DNA from: Planctomycetota bacterium
GTDB lineage: Bacteria > Planctomycetota > Planctomycetia > Gemmatales > Gemmataceae
DNA: 64,000 bases
Direction: 5' to 3'
Assembly: GCA_021781415.1 (NCBI GenBank)
Contig: JAJXWW010000079.1
Location: 62,001 to 126,000 of the forward strand
Both the position numbers and the translations under genes were made by a program. The first letter of the stretch is position 1; every line of letters starts with the position of its first letter. Below the pieces are notes generated by a model that was not told the DNA's origin, did not search any database, and saw only the letters and a program-made list of their open reading frames with translations. Shown here piece by piece: positions 48,621 to 58,430 of this stretch.

Positions 48621-49376
48621 CTATTTACCACCGGCGAATATCGCTCTGCCGCCATCGACGGGTAGGCTGACGCCGGCGATGAAATCGTTGTCGATCAGCG
48701 CCAGCACGGCGCGGGCGATGTGGTCGGGCGTGCCTTCGCGTTGAACCAGAGTGGCGGCGATCGCTTCGCGGCGTTCGTTTTCGGGAAGATCGGGCGGTAG
48801 CATCACCGGCCCCGGTTCGACGCAGTTGACGCGCACGCGCGGATTGCGCGTGCCCAATTCGACGGCCAGACAGCGCGTCAGTGTCGGGATGGCACCCTTG
48901 GAGGCGAAGTAGGCGGGATAATCGAGATAGGGTCGGACTACGGCCCAATCGCCCAGCGTTACGATGCAGCCGCCGTTTTCTTGCCGTACCATCATCAGAC
49001 CGGCCGCGCGGGCGCAGAGAAACGTGCTGAGGACGTTTGCCTCGAAATTGTGGCGAACGTCGGCAGCCTCGACGGCTTCCAGAGGTTTTTTGTTCCAAAC
49101 CCCGGCACAATGGACGAAGACATCGAGCCGGTCGAATCGAGTGCGAATCTCGCCAAAGAGGCTTTGAACCTCCGTTTCGTCGGATAAATCGGCCTGCAAA
49201 GTCATCGTTTCGACGCCGCGCTGCCTCAAGGCATCCGCCGTTTCCTCGGCCTCTCGCGCCGAGGTACGATAGTGGACCACGACGTTGTAGCCGCGCTCGG
49301 CGAGAGCGGAGGCAACGTGCCAGCCGATGCGCTTCTTGCCGCTACCCGTCACCAGAGCGACACCGCGTTGATTCAT
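48621..49376 (-). CDS. Short-chain dehydrogenase/reductase
   Basis: ALVTGSGKKRIGWHVASALAERGYNVVVHYR; YPAYFASKG (YxxxK). Confidence 0.9.
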   Translation of the reverse strand: MNQRGVALVTGSGKKRIGWHVASALAERGYNVVVHYRTSAREAEETADALRQRGVETMTLQADLSDETEVQSLFGEIRTRFDRLDVFVHCAGVWNKKPLEAVEAADVRHNFEANVLSTFLCARAAGLMMVRQENGGCIVTLGDWAVVRPYLDYPAYFASKGAIPTLTRCLAVELGTRNPRVRVNCVEPGPVMLPPDLPENERREAIAATLVQREGTPDHIARAVLALIDNDFIAGVSLPVDGGRAIFAGGK

Positions 49377-50275
49377 GTTAGGGTATGCTCCCGTCCTTCG
49401 GTGAAATGGAATTGTGCCAGAGCCGCTTCGTAGCTCGGCCACGGTTGACGCGGATAAAGCCCGCGCCAGTGCGATGAATCGAGGGCGAGATCGGCGGGAC
49501 GCGGCTCGACATCGGGAAGATCCGTCCGGGATATCGCCTTCATCGCTTGGTCGCCGCATCCCAAGAAAGCCGCCAGGCGCTGTCCCATCTCGAATCGGCT
49601 CAGTCGCTCCGGCCCTCCCATGTGCAAGACTCCACCGGGCGGCGAATCGGCCAGGGCCAAGAGCGAGCGGGAGGCGACGAAGTAACTGAGAGGCGTTCGC
49701 CATTCGTCATAAAACAAACCGATGGACTCGCACAGACGCAACGCCTTTAGTTGAGCGTCGAAAAAAGTCGGACGGTCGGTCAGCGATGGGCCAAAGAGCA
49801 ACGGCAATCGCACGACGGTGTGGCGAGGCGAGGCTAGAACGGCTCGCTCGGATTCGACCTTGGTGGCCCCGTAGATCGAGAGAGGGCAAACGGCGTCTCC
49901 TTCACGATAGGGAGCGTATCCACCGTCGAACACCATATCGCTGGAGATGTGAAGCAGAGGAATCTTCGCTCGTTCGGCCAACTCGGCGAGGCGGGCAGTA
50001 GCGTGGACGTTAATCTGCTCGGCGCGCCGCGGCTCGGCCCGGCATTCGGAGGCACGAGCCAAGGCGGCAGCATGGAGGACCACCGACGGAGCGGCCTCCC
50101 GGAATGCGTCGGCAACGGCATCCGGATCGGTTAAATCGACCGGACGCAAGGGGTAGCCAAATGACTCACCACTCCGTCTCCCGCTCCAGGCGACAACGGC
50201 GATGCTCTGGCTCAGGCACTCGCGCAGCAGATAGCTCCCCAGTTGTCCGCTCGCTCCCGTCAGCAAGAGACGCAT
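49373..50275 (-). CDS. dTDP-4-dehydrorhamnose reductase-like (RmlD) protein
   Basis: MRLLLTGASGQLGSYLLREC, YGATKVESERAVL; 4-nt overlap with downstream SDR. Confidence 0.85.
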   Translation of the reverse strand: MRLLLTGASGQLGSYLLRECLSQSIAVVAWSGRRSGESFGYPLRPVDLTDPDAVADAFREAAPSVVLHAAALARASECRAEPRRAEQINVHATARLAELAERAKIPLLHISSDMVFDGGYAPYREGDAVCPLSIYGATKVESERAVLASPRHTVVRLPLLFGPSLTDRPTFFDAQLKALRLCESIGLFYDEWRTPLSYFVASRSLLALADSPPGGVLHMGGPERLSRFEMGQRLAAFLGCGDQAMKAISRTDLPDVEPRPADLALDSSHWRGLYPRQPWPSYEAALAQFHFTEGREHTLT

Positions 50276-50333
50276 GCCTCCCACTCTCCGTTCGATCTTT
50301 TTTGAAAAAAATGACAATTCGTTCATTTTTTTC

Positions 50334-50362
50334 TTGCGATGGTTCTCGGTCCCCTGTATAGT
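50334..50362 (+). promoter_or_regulatory. Sigma-70-type promoter for the pseudopilin gene
   Basis: TTGCGA-N17-TATAGT preceded by AT-rich palindrome 50304-50333. Confidence 0.6.
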
Positions 50363-50595
50363 GTCCGAAGTAATGGATTAACGCCATATCTTTCTGGGAG
50401 ATTTCTAGCTTGAACCACAGACTCGCGTCGTTGCCGCTCAGGCTCCGTATACCTCTCCGCACGATTCGCCGTCTTGCGAACCGATAGTTCAACGTCCCAT
50501 CGATTCTTAGCCCTTTGTCTCGGCGTCGGGTAGGGTCCGCGCTCATCCCCGTCCTGGGAAGGCGATCTCGATTGACTCCGTTTGAGGAACCGTAC

Positions 50596-51588
50596 ATGGT
50601 CCAGGTCGTTCGGCGTTCCGCGTTCACTCTCATCGAATTACTCGTCGTCATGGCCATCGTCGCCATTCTCATTGGACTGCTTTTACCGGCTATCCAGAAG
50701 GTACGGGAATCGGCAGCCCGCGCTCAGTGTCGCAACAATCTGAAACAAATCGGCCTGTCGGCCCATAACTATGCTGGAGTGGCAGGCGTTCTACCTCCCG
50801 GCCAACTCGGCCCCTATCCCGACATCGGACGCGGCGTGCCGCCTTTCGATACCCAGTTCGCCGGCGTCCTCGTCTACCTCCTGCCCTACATCGAGCAAGA
50901 CAATCTCTACCGTGCGCTGATGCGCGATCTACCTAGCGATTACCTCAATCTGACGGCCGTTTATCCGCCTTGGTGGAACTATGCCTCCGCCCGCGCCGCC
51001 GCTCAAATGCGCATCAAAACCTATCTCTGCCCCTCGGACAATCCCTATTCCAACACGCGCATGACGGACATTCTGACGCAGACATTCCGCACTCCCCAAG
51101 GTTTCGATCTGTTCGTTGGAGGTTTCGGCATCGACCAGGGTGGAGCGGACCTCGGACGCACCAGCTATGTGGGCGTCGCCGGCTATGGCGGATACGTCAA
51201 CGATTCCTCGGTCGATCGTTATGCCGGATTGTTTTGCAATCGTTCTTCCATCAGTCTAACTCAACTGACATCGGGCGATGGAGCGAGCAACACGCTGATG
51301 TTCGGCGAATGGCTCGACGACTTCGCGTATGGCCCGCGATTGTTCGCACCCGCCTGGATTGGCGTCGGTTCGCTGCCAACCGCTTACGGGACGGCGTCGA
51401 CGGGTTCCACCGGCATCTTCGAGTTCAACAGCAAGCACACGGGGGTCATTCAATTCTGCATGGGCGACGGCTCGGTGCGCGGCATCCGCAAGGGCATCGC
51501 TCCCGGCACGGCGGAGTACAACAATTACATCGCCACCTCCGGTTGGCACGACGGAGTCGCCGTCGATTCCAACCAAATAGGGAATTGA
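50596..51588 (+). CDS. DUF1559 pseudopilin-like protein with prepilin N-terminal methylation motif
   Basis: [41 protein letters not shown]-terminal [21 protein letters not shown] (H-x9-DG). Confidence 0.95.
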   Translation: MVQVVRRSAFTLIELLVVMAIVAILIGLLLPAIQKVRESAARAQCRNNLKQIGLSAHNYAGVAGVLPPGQLGPYPDIGRGVPPFDTQFAGVLVYLLPYIEQDNLYRALMRDLPSDYLNLTAVYPPWWNYASARAAAQMRIKTYLCPSDNPYSNTRMTDILTQTFRTPQGFDLFVGGFGIDQGGADLGRTSYVGVAGYGGYVNDSSVDRYAGLFCNRSSISLTQLTSGDGASNTLMFGEWLDDFAYGPRLFAPAWIGVGSLPTAYGTASTGSTGIFEFNSKHTGVIQFCMGDGSVRGIRKGIAPGTAEYNNYIATSGWHDGVAVDSNQIGN

Positions 51589-51618
51589 ATTTCTTTTGGA
51601 TTGTGAACGATGGCAACG

Positions 51619-52290
51619 TCACGATTCCCACTCGGCCAACAGCGGAGCGGGGTCGGATAAATCCTCGAACAGCAAGTCGGGATGACTCGCGGCCAATTCC
51701 TCCGCGCTGTGCCAGCCAGTAGCCACCGCTACCGCACGCGCGCCGATTGCACGCGCGCAGCGCACGTCCAAGGGGGTATCCCCGATGACCCAAATGTTCT
51801 CCTCTCGAATCGAACCATTCAAGCGATTTCGCACCTCGCCGAGCGCTTCCCGCGCCACGTCGTCTCGGTCGAGATGGAGATCGCCGTAGCCGCCGAAGGC
51901 GAAGTGTTCGGCCAGTCCGAAGAAGCCGAGTTTGACCGCTGCGCCGGCGCGGACATTGCCGGTGAGCAGGCCGACGGCAACATCGTCGCGTTCCTCGAGA
52001 TGGCTCAGCAGTGCGGCGATGCCGGGCAAGATGCGTCCGGCGTGCAAGAAGCGCGGCAACGAACGGAGATACGCATCGCGCAGACGAGCGTAATGTTCCG
52101 GCGTGTCGTCGAGGGCGTGGTGGCGCAAGAGATCGACCAGAATGGATCGGTCGGTGCGACCGCTCAGTTGGAGTTTGTCGAGTTGGAGGGGGACGCCGAA
52201 CTCTTCGGCCAACCCTGCTTCGAGGGCGGCCTTGCCCGCGCCGCCGCTGGCGATCAGGGTTCCGTCGATGTCGAACAAGCAAACGTGCAT
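51619..52290 (-). CDS. HAD-superfamily hydrolase
   Basis: MHVCLFDIDGTLIASGG, VGLLTGNV, WVIGDTPLDVRCARAIGARAVAVATG. Confidence 0.92.
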   Translation of the reverse strand: MHVCLFDIDGTLIASGGAGKAALEAGLAEEFGVPLQLDKLQLSGRTDRSILVDLLRHHALDDTPEHYARLRDAYLRSLPRFLHAGRILPGIAALLSHLEERDDVAVGLLTGNVRAGAAVKLGFFGLAEHFAFGGYGDLHLDRDDVAREALGEVRNRLNGSIREENIWVIGDTPLDVRCARAIGARAVAVATGWHSAEELAASHPDLLFEDLSDPAPLLAEWES

Positions 52291-52323
52291 GAGAATCTTT
52301 CCCGATAGAGATATAGGCAATAT

Positions 52324-52905
52324 CTATAGTTCAATGTGCGTGCCCAGCAGGCTGAGGAAGCGTGCCAGCCATTGGGGATGGGCCGGCCAGGCGGCGGCGG
52401 TGACGAGAGAACCGTCCGTGTGCGCGCGGTCGAAGCCGACATCGACCCACTTCCCTCCGGCGCTCACCACTTCGGGAGCAACGGCGGGATAGGCCGAGCA
52501 ACTCCGCCCCCGCAATACGCCCGCGGCGGCAAGCAGCTGCGCGCCGTGACAAATGGCGGCCAGGGGTTTGTTCGTCTGGGCAAAGTGGCGCACGATGCGC
52601 AACACGTCTTCGTTCAGGCGCAGATACTCCGGAGCGCGGCCGCCGGGTAACACCAGGGCATCGTAGGATTCCGGACGCACATCGGCGAAATTGGCGTTGA
52701 GCGTGAAATCGTGGCCGCGTTTCTCGCTGTACGTTTGATCGCCCTCGAAATCGTGGATGGCGGTGCGCACTCTCTCCCCCGCCTCTTTGTTGGGACAAAC
52801 CGCGTGAACGGTGTGGCCGACCATCGACAGCGCCTGAAACGGAACCATGGCTTCATAATCCTCGACGTAATCGCCGACCAACATCAAAATCTTCTTCACT
52901 GCCAT
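52324..52905 (-). CDS. DJ-1/PfpI family protein
   Basis: [44 protein letters not shown]. Confidence 0.92.
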   Translation of the reverse strand: MAVKKILMLVGDYVEDYEAMVPFQALSMVGHTVHAVCPNKEAGERVRTAIHDFEGDQTYSEKRGHDFTLNANFADVRPESYDALVLPGGRAPEYLRLNEDVLRIVRHFAQTNKPLAAICHGAQLLAAAGVLRGRSCSAYPAVAPEVVSAGGKWVDVGFDRAHTDGSLVTAAAWPAHPQWLARFLSLLGTHIEL

Positions 52906-52962
52906 AAGGTTGTGCCTCTCGCTAAAAGGATAAAAAAGACCCGTTAACCAAGTATCCGTCGA

Positions 52963-55395
52963 TTACCTTCCCAATACGCGATCCAGATGTGGAGGAGGGT
53001 GGAGCATCGTCACTTTCTTTTCGTGAACGATGAAAAGCCGCTCCGGCTGGGTTGCACGATCGGCACCGAACCCATTCGGAGTGGAATGAAAGAGAACGCC
53101 AGAGGCAGATGGATAGCCGGGGAGCGCCAGCAGTTCGAAGCCGTTTTCCACGTCCCAAATCCGCACCGTGCCATTTTGCCCGCAGCTGACGAGACGTTTG
53201 CCATCGTCGCTAAACGAAAGTCCGGTAACAGCGCTCCGGTGACCGCTGAGTACCCGCGCCGGTCGTGAAGCGCGCGGATCGTATAGATGGATGAGACGAT
53301 CGTTGGCTCCCAGTGCTAAGTGTAATCCATTTGGGTCGGAGGCGAGAGAGAGATAAAGCGTGGTGAAGCTGCTCTCCAGCACGTCCGGTTGCGTGGGAAA
53401 TCGCGCATTCTCCAAGACCAAGGCTCGGCCGCCATCGGGGGTTATCAACGCCATTTTTATCCGGTTTGGCGATTCATTCCACGTCACCAAGCGCCCCAGC
53501 CATTCGCGCGGAATGCGCGCTTCCGTCGGGATCGCATGGTTTCCGACCTCGACTCCATTATCGCAGCGCAACAAATGCAGCCGTGCGTCGTCGGTCATCA
53601 CCACCATGATTTCCGAATTGGAAGAGATCGTCGTGGAGATAGGTTTGGCGTTAGCGAATGAGTGCGGTCGAAAGCGAGGGTTATTGGCCCTCAGATCGCG
53701 CAGGAGAACCGTGCCGCCAAGGTTGCCCTCCTCAAGACTACAAACGATGGCCAATCCTTCGTTGCGGTCGAAGGCAAGGCTGCGCACCGGCTCGGCGAAT
53801 TTCCAATGCCAAAAGAGTTTGCGACTTTCCAAGTCCCATACATAGACTTCGCCGCGCGCCGCCGGTAGGCCGCCGTCGGATTCGCTGCCTCCTCCGGCGG
53901 CCAAATAGCGGCCGTCTTGACTTACCTGGGCACAAAGAATCGGCATGTCCGCGTCGAACTCAGCGGTTTGCAGAGTGCCCGCCAACCGACCGCGCCAGTA
54001 GTGCCATTCCCAATGACGCAGCGACTGCGGGCATCGCGTGAGCAATTCTTGCGAGCGCGTCGCTTCACCTTCGGTAGTCCGCTGGGCCAAGAAGAGATTG
54101 CTCAGGTACTCGGCATTATCCCGTTGCTTGATGATCTTCTGCAAATCCAACGTCATCTGCGCGAGCTTCTGTCCATCGTTCGTATCGGACGACGATGAGC
54201 TTGAGACGGAGGGTTTACGAGCCGCCACCATCCAAACCAGGCATCCGCCCAACGCGAGGCCGAAAAGCATCAGCGCGATGCCGCGGCGATTGCGACGCAG
54301 CCACTTGCCCAGGCGCTCGTTGTTCCCGACAAAGCGTGCCTCGATCGGACGCCCTTCGAGATAACGGCGGAGGTCTTCGGCCAACGCCAGCGCGGAGTCG
54401 TAGCGGCGGCGCGGCTGCTTGGCGAGACACTTGAAACAGATCGCCGAGACATCGCGAGGCTGATGTGGCAAACGAGGCGGTTCGCGGCATTGGATGGCAT
54501 CGAGCGTCTCGGAAACCGTGGCCTCTTGGAACGGCGGTCTGCCCGTCAGTGCGTGGTAGAGAATCGCTCCCAAGGCATACACATCGGTGGCCGGGCCGAT
54601 GTCCTTTGCGCGACCCCAGGCTTGCTCCGGGGAAAGCCAGCACGGCAACTCGCCTTGCAACTCCACATCGGAGGGATCGCCGTCAACCGCCTTACGCGCC
54701 AAACCAAAGTCGGTGATCTTCACGCCCCGACACGCTTCGATCGGCAGAATCGCCCCGCCCTTCTCGCCTTCGGTGTTTGGGAACAGAATGCAGGACGGTT
54801 TCAAGTTGCGATGGAGGATATTCTGGCGATGCGCTCGATGGACGGCCCGCGCCAGTGTCTCCACGAGAGCCAACGCCTCGCGCAACGGCAACGGTTTCCC
54901 ATCGATTCGTTCGGCCAACGACGATCCCTCGACATCTTCAACGGCGTTGTAGAACAGTTGCCGATCCCGCTCGCCGGCGTCGTGGATTTGAACGATATTC
55001 GGATGATCGAGCCGTCCCAGCGCGGACGCCTCGTTGCGCAGACATCCCCAGGCGAGTTGCCCGGGATCTTCCTTGGCGAACACGACTTTCAGCAATACCG
55101 GACGGTTTACGACCAGCTGCCGCGCGCGATACAGAAAGACACCCGTTGGACCTCTGCCAAGCTCTTGAACCATTTCGTACCCGGCGACCACGGGTCGGCC
55201 CGAAGCATCGCGCAATGGCGGCGGAGAAGGCGGCTCGATAGGTTCGGGCACGGTTTCTTCGGAAGGAGCCAAGTCGAACGAGGGCAGCGACTCGGCAGCC
55301 CTACCGCAGGTCGGGCAGGTCTCCGAAACGTCCTCGCCGTTGGCGCTGGCCTTCTCCCAATAATGCCCTTGGGGACAATTCAGTAGTTTGAGCAT
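52963..55395 (-). CDS. Ser/Thr kinase-like protein with C-terminal WD40 repeats
   Basis: ELGRGPTGVFLYRA, VLLKVV, HRNLKPSCILF, ITDFGLAR; SGHRSAVTGLSFSDDGKRLVSCGQNGTVRIWD. Confidence 0.9.
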   Translation of the reverse strand: MLKLLNCPQGHYWEKASANGEDVSETCPTCGRAAESLPSFDLAPSEETVPEPIEPPSPPPLRDASGRPVVAGYEMVQELGRGPTGVFLYRARQLVVNRPVLLKVVFAKEDPGQLAWGCLRNEASALGRLDHPNIVQIHDAGERDRQLFYNAVEDVEGSSLAERIDGKPLPLREALALVETLARAVHRAHRQNILHRNLKPSCILFPNTEGEKGGAILPIEACRGVKITDFGLARKAVDGDPSDVELQGELPCWLSPEQAWGRAKDIGPATDVYALGAILYHALTGRPPFQEATVSETLDAIQCREPPRLPHQPRDVSAICFKCLAKQPRRRYDSALALAEDLRRYLEGRPIEARFVGNNERLGKWLRRNRRGIALMLFGLALGGCLVWMVAARKPSVSSSSSSDTNDGQKLAQMTLDLQKIIKQRDNAEYLSNLFLAQRTTEGEATRSQELLTRCPQSLRHWEWHYWRGRLAGTLQTAEFDADMPILCAQVSQDGRYLAAGGGSESDGGLPAARGEVYVWDLESRKLFWHWKFAEPVRSLAFDRNEGLAIVCSLEEGNLGGTVLLRDLRANNPRFRPHSFANAKPISTTISSNSEIMVVMTDDARLHLLRCDNGVEVGNHAIPTEARIPREWLGRLVTWNESPNRIKMALITPDGGRALVLENARFPTQPDVLESSFTTLYLSLASDPNGLHLALGANDRLIHLYDPRASRPARVLSGHRSAVTGLSFSDDGKRLVSCGQNGTVRIWDVENGFELLALPGYPSASGVLFHSTPNGFGADRATQPERLFIVHEKKVTMLHPPPHLDRVLGR

Positions 55396-55693
55396 GTTCC
55401 AACTCGCCAAATGGATTCCCGTTCCCTTCGGATTATCGCACAGAGACGGCGAGGGTCAAGGCGATGGTCGAGCGGTTTCGTTTTTTACCGACGTCCAACT
55501 CGCCGCACAAAAGATGAAAAGAAATCCTTGACCGTCGCCGCGTCAGTGTTTACGATGCCATTAGTGTTCGAGGGTATCGCTGGTCTTCCCCCTTTCCGGT
55601 GAACTCGAACTCCCACCGTTAGCAGCGTTGCTGCCTGCCAGAGTGCCCCGCCGACCGATTTTTCGGATTCCGTATTTTCAGGAGAGATCCGCG

Positions 55694-58291
55694 ATGATGA
55701 CGAACCTTCGTTCCATGCCGACAATCCGTCGCGCTGGGATCGTCTTGCTCGCCGGTGTCGGCGCGCTTTTGGCCCGACCCGTTCATGCCCAGCGGCAGGC
55801 CGGCTCCAATCTTCCCACTCCACGCTTGATGACCGTCATGCCTCCAGGCGCGAAGGTCGGTACCAGCGTCGAGGTCACCTTCACCGGCACCGATCTCGAA
55901 GAACCCGAACAGCTGTTGTTCAGTCATCCCGGCATCAAGGCCGAGCCAATTGCGGGGCCGACTCCCCCGCCTCCGCCTCCCGATCCCAAGACCAAAAAGC
56001 CCAAGCCCGGCATGGCCAAGCCCGTGGTGAGCCGTTTCAAAGTGACGCTTGCTCCCAATGTGCCCCTCGGCATTCACGACGTTCGCTTCGTCAATCGGTG
56101 GGGCGTCAGCAATCCGCGCGCATTCGTCGCCGGCGATCTCAACGAGATACTCGAAAAGGAACCGAACAACGACGTGGATCAGGCCCAGCGCGTCACGATC
56201 GATGCGACAATCGACGGCTCGATGGCCAATCCCACCGATGTCGATTACTACGTCTTCAGCGGGAAAAAGGGCCAGCGCATCGTGTTGAGTTGTCTCGCTT
56301 CCAGCATCGACAGTCGCTTTCACCCCGGACTCGAACTCTACGACGCCAAAGGGAGACAACTGACCTCCGGCCGCGATTACAACGGCAACGACGCCGTCGC
56401 CGATTACACGCTGTCCGAAGACGGCGATTATTTTGTTCGTTTGTACCACTTCACGCACACGCAGGGGACTGCCGAGCATTTTTATCGCCTGTCGCTAAGT
56501 ACCGCGCCGTGGATCGATGCGATCTTCCCATGCGCCATTGAGGCGGGGAAGACGACCAACGTCACCGTTTACGGCCGCAATCTACCGGGAGGGAAGCTCG
56601 ATCCGTCGGCTCTCGTGGGCGATCGGGTGCTGGAGAAAATCACTCTGAACATAACCGCGCCTCCCGCGCCCCAAGGAACGAACGAAGGAGGCCTATTGAC
56701 CTTCAGCGGTTCCATCGACCCGAAGATGGCGGGACTCGACGGCTTCGAGTATCGTTTGCGAAATGCGAGCGGCTCTTCCAATCCGTTCTTGATCGGTCTC
56801 GCCGCCGCTCCGGTCGTTCTCGACAACGGCAACAATGAGACACCGGAAACGGCGCAGGTCGTTTCGCTGCCGTGCGAGATTGCCGGACACATCGAAAAAC
56901 TGCGCGACCGCGATTGGTACACTTTCACCGCCAAAAAGGGCGACACTTACAACATCGAGATTATCAGCGATCGGCAGGGCGCGCCGACGTTCACCTATTT
57001 CATGCTTCGCACCGACAAGGCCGACCTGAAAGAATCCGACGACAATCAAGATATAATTAGTCGCAAGTTTTACATGCGCAGCGAAGATCCGCAATCGTAT
57101 CGCTTCGTGGCTCCCGCCGACGGCAAGTATCAACTGATGGTCAGCAGCCGCTTGGCGGACACGATAGCCGAGCCGCGCCACTTCTATCGCGTCCGCATCA
57201 CCGCTCCGAAGCCGGACTTTCATCTCGTCGCCTTGGCCACGGGGGAATATCGCCCCGCCGCCACGACGGTGCTGGCTGGCAGTCAAGAATCGTTCACGAT
57301 CTTTGCACTGCGACAGGACGGCTTCGTCGGCGACATCGCCATCACTGCCGAGGGATTGCCGCCTGGCGTGAGCATCGCGCCGCAGACGGTTGGCGGCGAC
57401 TTGAGGGAATCGCGCTTCGTCGTCTCCGCCGCTCCCACCGCGGCGACGTGGACGGGGCAGATCAAGATTCTCGGAACAACGACGATTCAAGGTAAAAAAG
57501 TGGTGCGCTCAGCGCGCTCGGCCAGCATCGTTTGGCCGATGCCCCAAGGACAAAACATCCCCACCATCAGCCGCATCGATCGCACCTTGATGTTGGCGGT
57601 GAGGCCCGGCGCGCCCTACAGTCTCGCTCCCACTCTCGATAAGCCGACCATCGTTCAAGGCGACAAAGGGACGCTCAAGGTGAAATTGACGCGCATCTCG
57701 CCAGACTTCAAAACGCCGTTGACCGTGCAGGCGATCCCAACCGAGTTACCCAAGGGATTGACGATCAATAACAATCAGCCCATCACCATCGCCGCCAACG
57801 CGAACGAAGGCTCGCTTCCCATCAACGTTCCGGCCAACGTACCGCCGGGCAACTATACTCTCGTGTTGCGCTCGCAAACACAGATGCCCTACAACAAAGA
57901 TCCGATGGCCAAGCAGAAGCCCAACACGCTCGTCGTCCTACCCTCCGCTCCGGTGACGCTGACGATTCTGCCGAAAACATTGGCCTTGCTGTCGCTCTCC
58001 ACGCCCAACGTCTCGGTCAAGACGAGCAAGGAAGCCGAGATCGTGGTGCGTGTCGCGCGGCAATTCGGTTACGAGGGCGAGTTCAAAGTGCAAGTCGTTC
58101 TACCCGCCGGCGCGAAGGGATTTACCATCGCCGACGCCGTCATCCCCGCCGGCAAGGATGAGACGAAATTGATCGTCAAAGCGGGGGCCATGCCGGTTAA
58201 CGTGGCGAACTTGGTCGCCCGTGCCACGGCGATGTATCAGGGCCATCCGACGGTTCACGAAGTGAAGTTGAATGTCAATGTGGTGAAATGA
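55694..58291 (+). CDS. Secreted protein with bacterial pre-peptidase C-terminal domains
   Basis: Signal peptide (AGIVLLAGVGALLARPVHAQ); EKEPNNDVDQAQRVTIDATIDGSMANPTDVDYYVFSGKKGQRIVLSC. Confidence 0.85.
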   Translation: MMTNLRSMPTIRRAGIVLLAGVGALLARPVHAQRQAGSNLPTPRLMTVMPPGAKVGTSVEVTFTGTDLEEPEQLLFSHPGIKAEPIAGPTPPPPPPDPKTKKPKPGMAKPVVSRFKVTLAPNVPLGIHDVRFVNRWGVSNPRAFVAGDLNEILEKEPNNDVDQAQRVTIDATIDGSMANPTDVDYYVFSGKKGQRIVLSCLASSIDSRFHPGLELYDAKGRQLTSGRDYNGNDAVADYTLSEDGDYFVRLYHFTHTQGTAEHFYRLSLSTAPWIDAIFPCAIEAGKTTNVTVYGRNLPGGKLDPSALVGDRVLEKITLNITAPPAPQGTNEGGLLTFSGSIDPKMAGLDGFEYRLRNASGSSNPFLIGLAAAPVVLDNGNNETPETAQVVSLPCEIAGHIEKLRDRDWYTFTAKKGDTYNIEIISDRQGAPTFTYFMLRTDKADLKESDDNQDIISRKFYMRSEDPQSYRFVAPADGKYQLMVSSRLADTIAEPRHFYRVRITAPKPDFHLVALATGEYRPAATTVLAGSQESFTIFALRQDGFVGDIAITAEGLPPGVSIAPQTVGGDLRESRFVVSAAPTAATWTGQIKILGTTTIQGKKVVRSARSASIVWPMPQGQNIPTISRIDRTLMLAVRPGAPYSLAPTLDKPTIVQGDKGTLKVKLTRISPDFKTPLTVQAIPTELPKGLTINNNQPITIAANANEGSLPINVPANVPPGNYTLVLRSQTQMPYNKDPMAKQKPNTLVVLPSAPVTLTILPKTLALLSLSTPNVSVKTSKEAEIVVRVARQFGYEGEFKVQVVLPAGAKGFTIADAVIPAGKDETKLIVKAGAMPVNVANLVARATAMYQGHPTVHEVKLNVNVVK

Positions 58292-58347
58292 GCCTCTCGA
58301 ACCCGCGCTCCCGCGTGGGAACGAAAGCTACTCGATACCATCCCCGT

Positions 58348-58405
58348 TTAGCCGCGACGCGGAGCGGAGCGCGTAGACCCACGCACGGCATCGCGTCCCG
58401 GCTAA
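58348..58405. repeat. Palindromic intergenic element
   Basis: TTAGCCGCGACGC ... GCGTCCCGGCTAA (one mismatch in 13-bp arms). Confidence 0.6.
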
Positions 58406-58430
58406 CCGAACATAACCAGGAGCTACTCGC

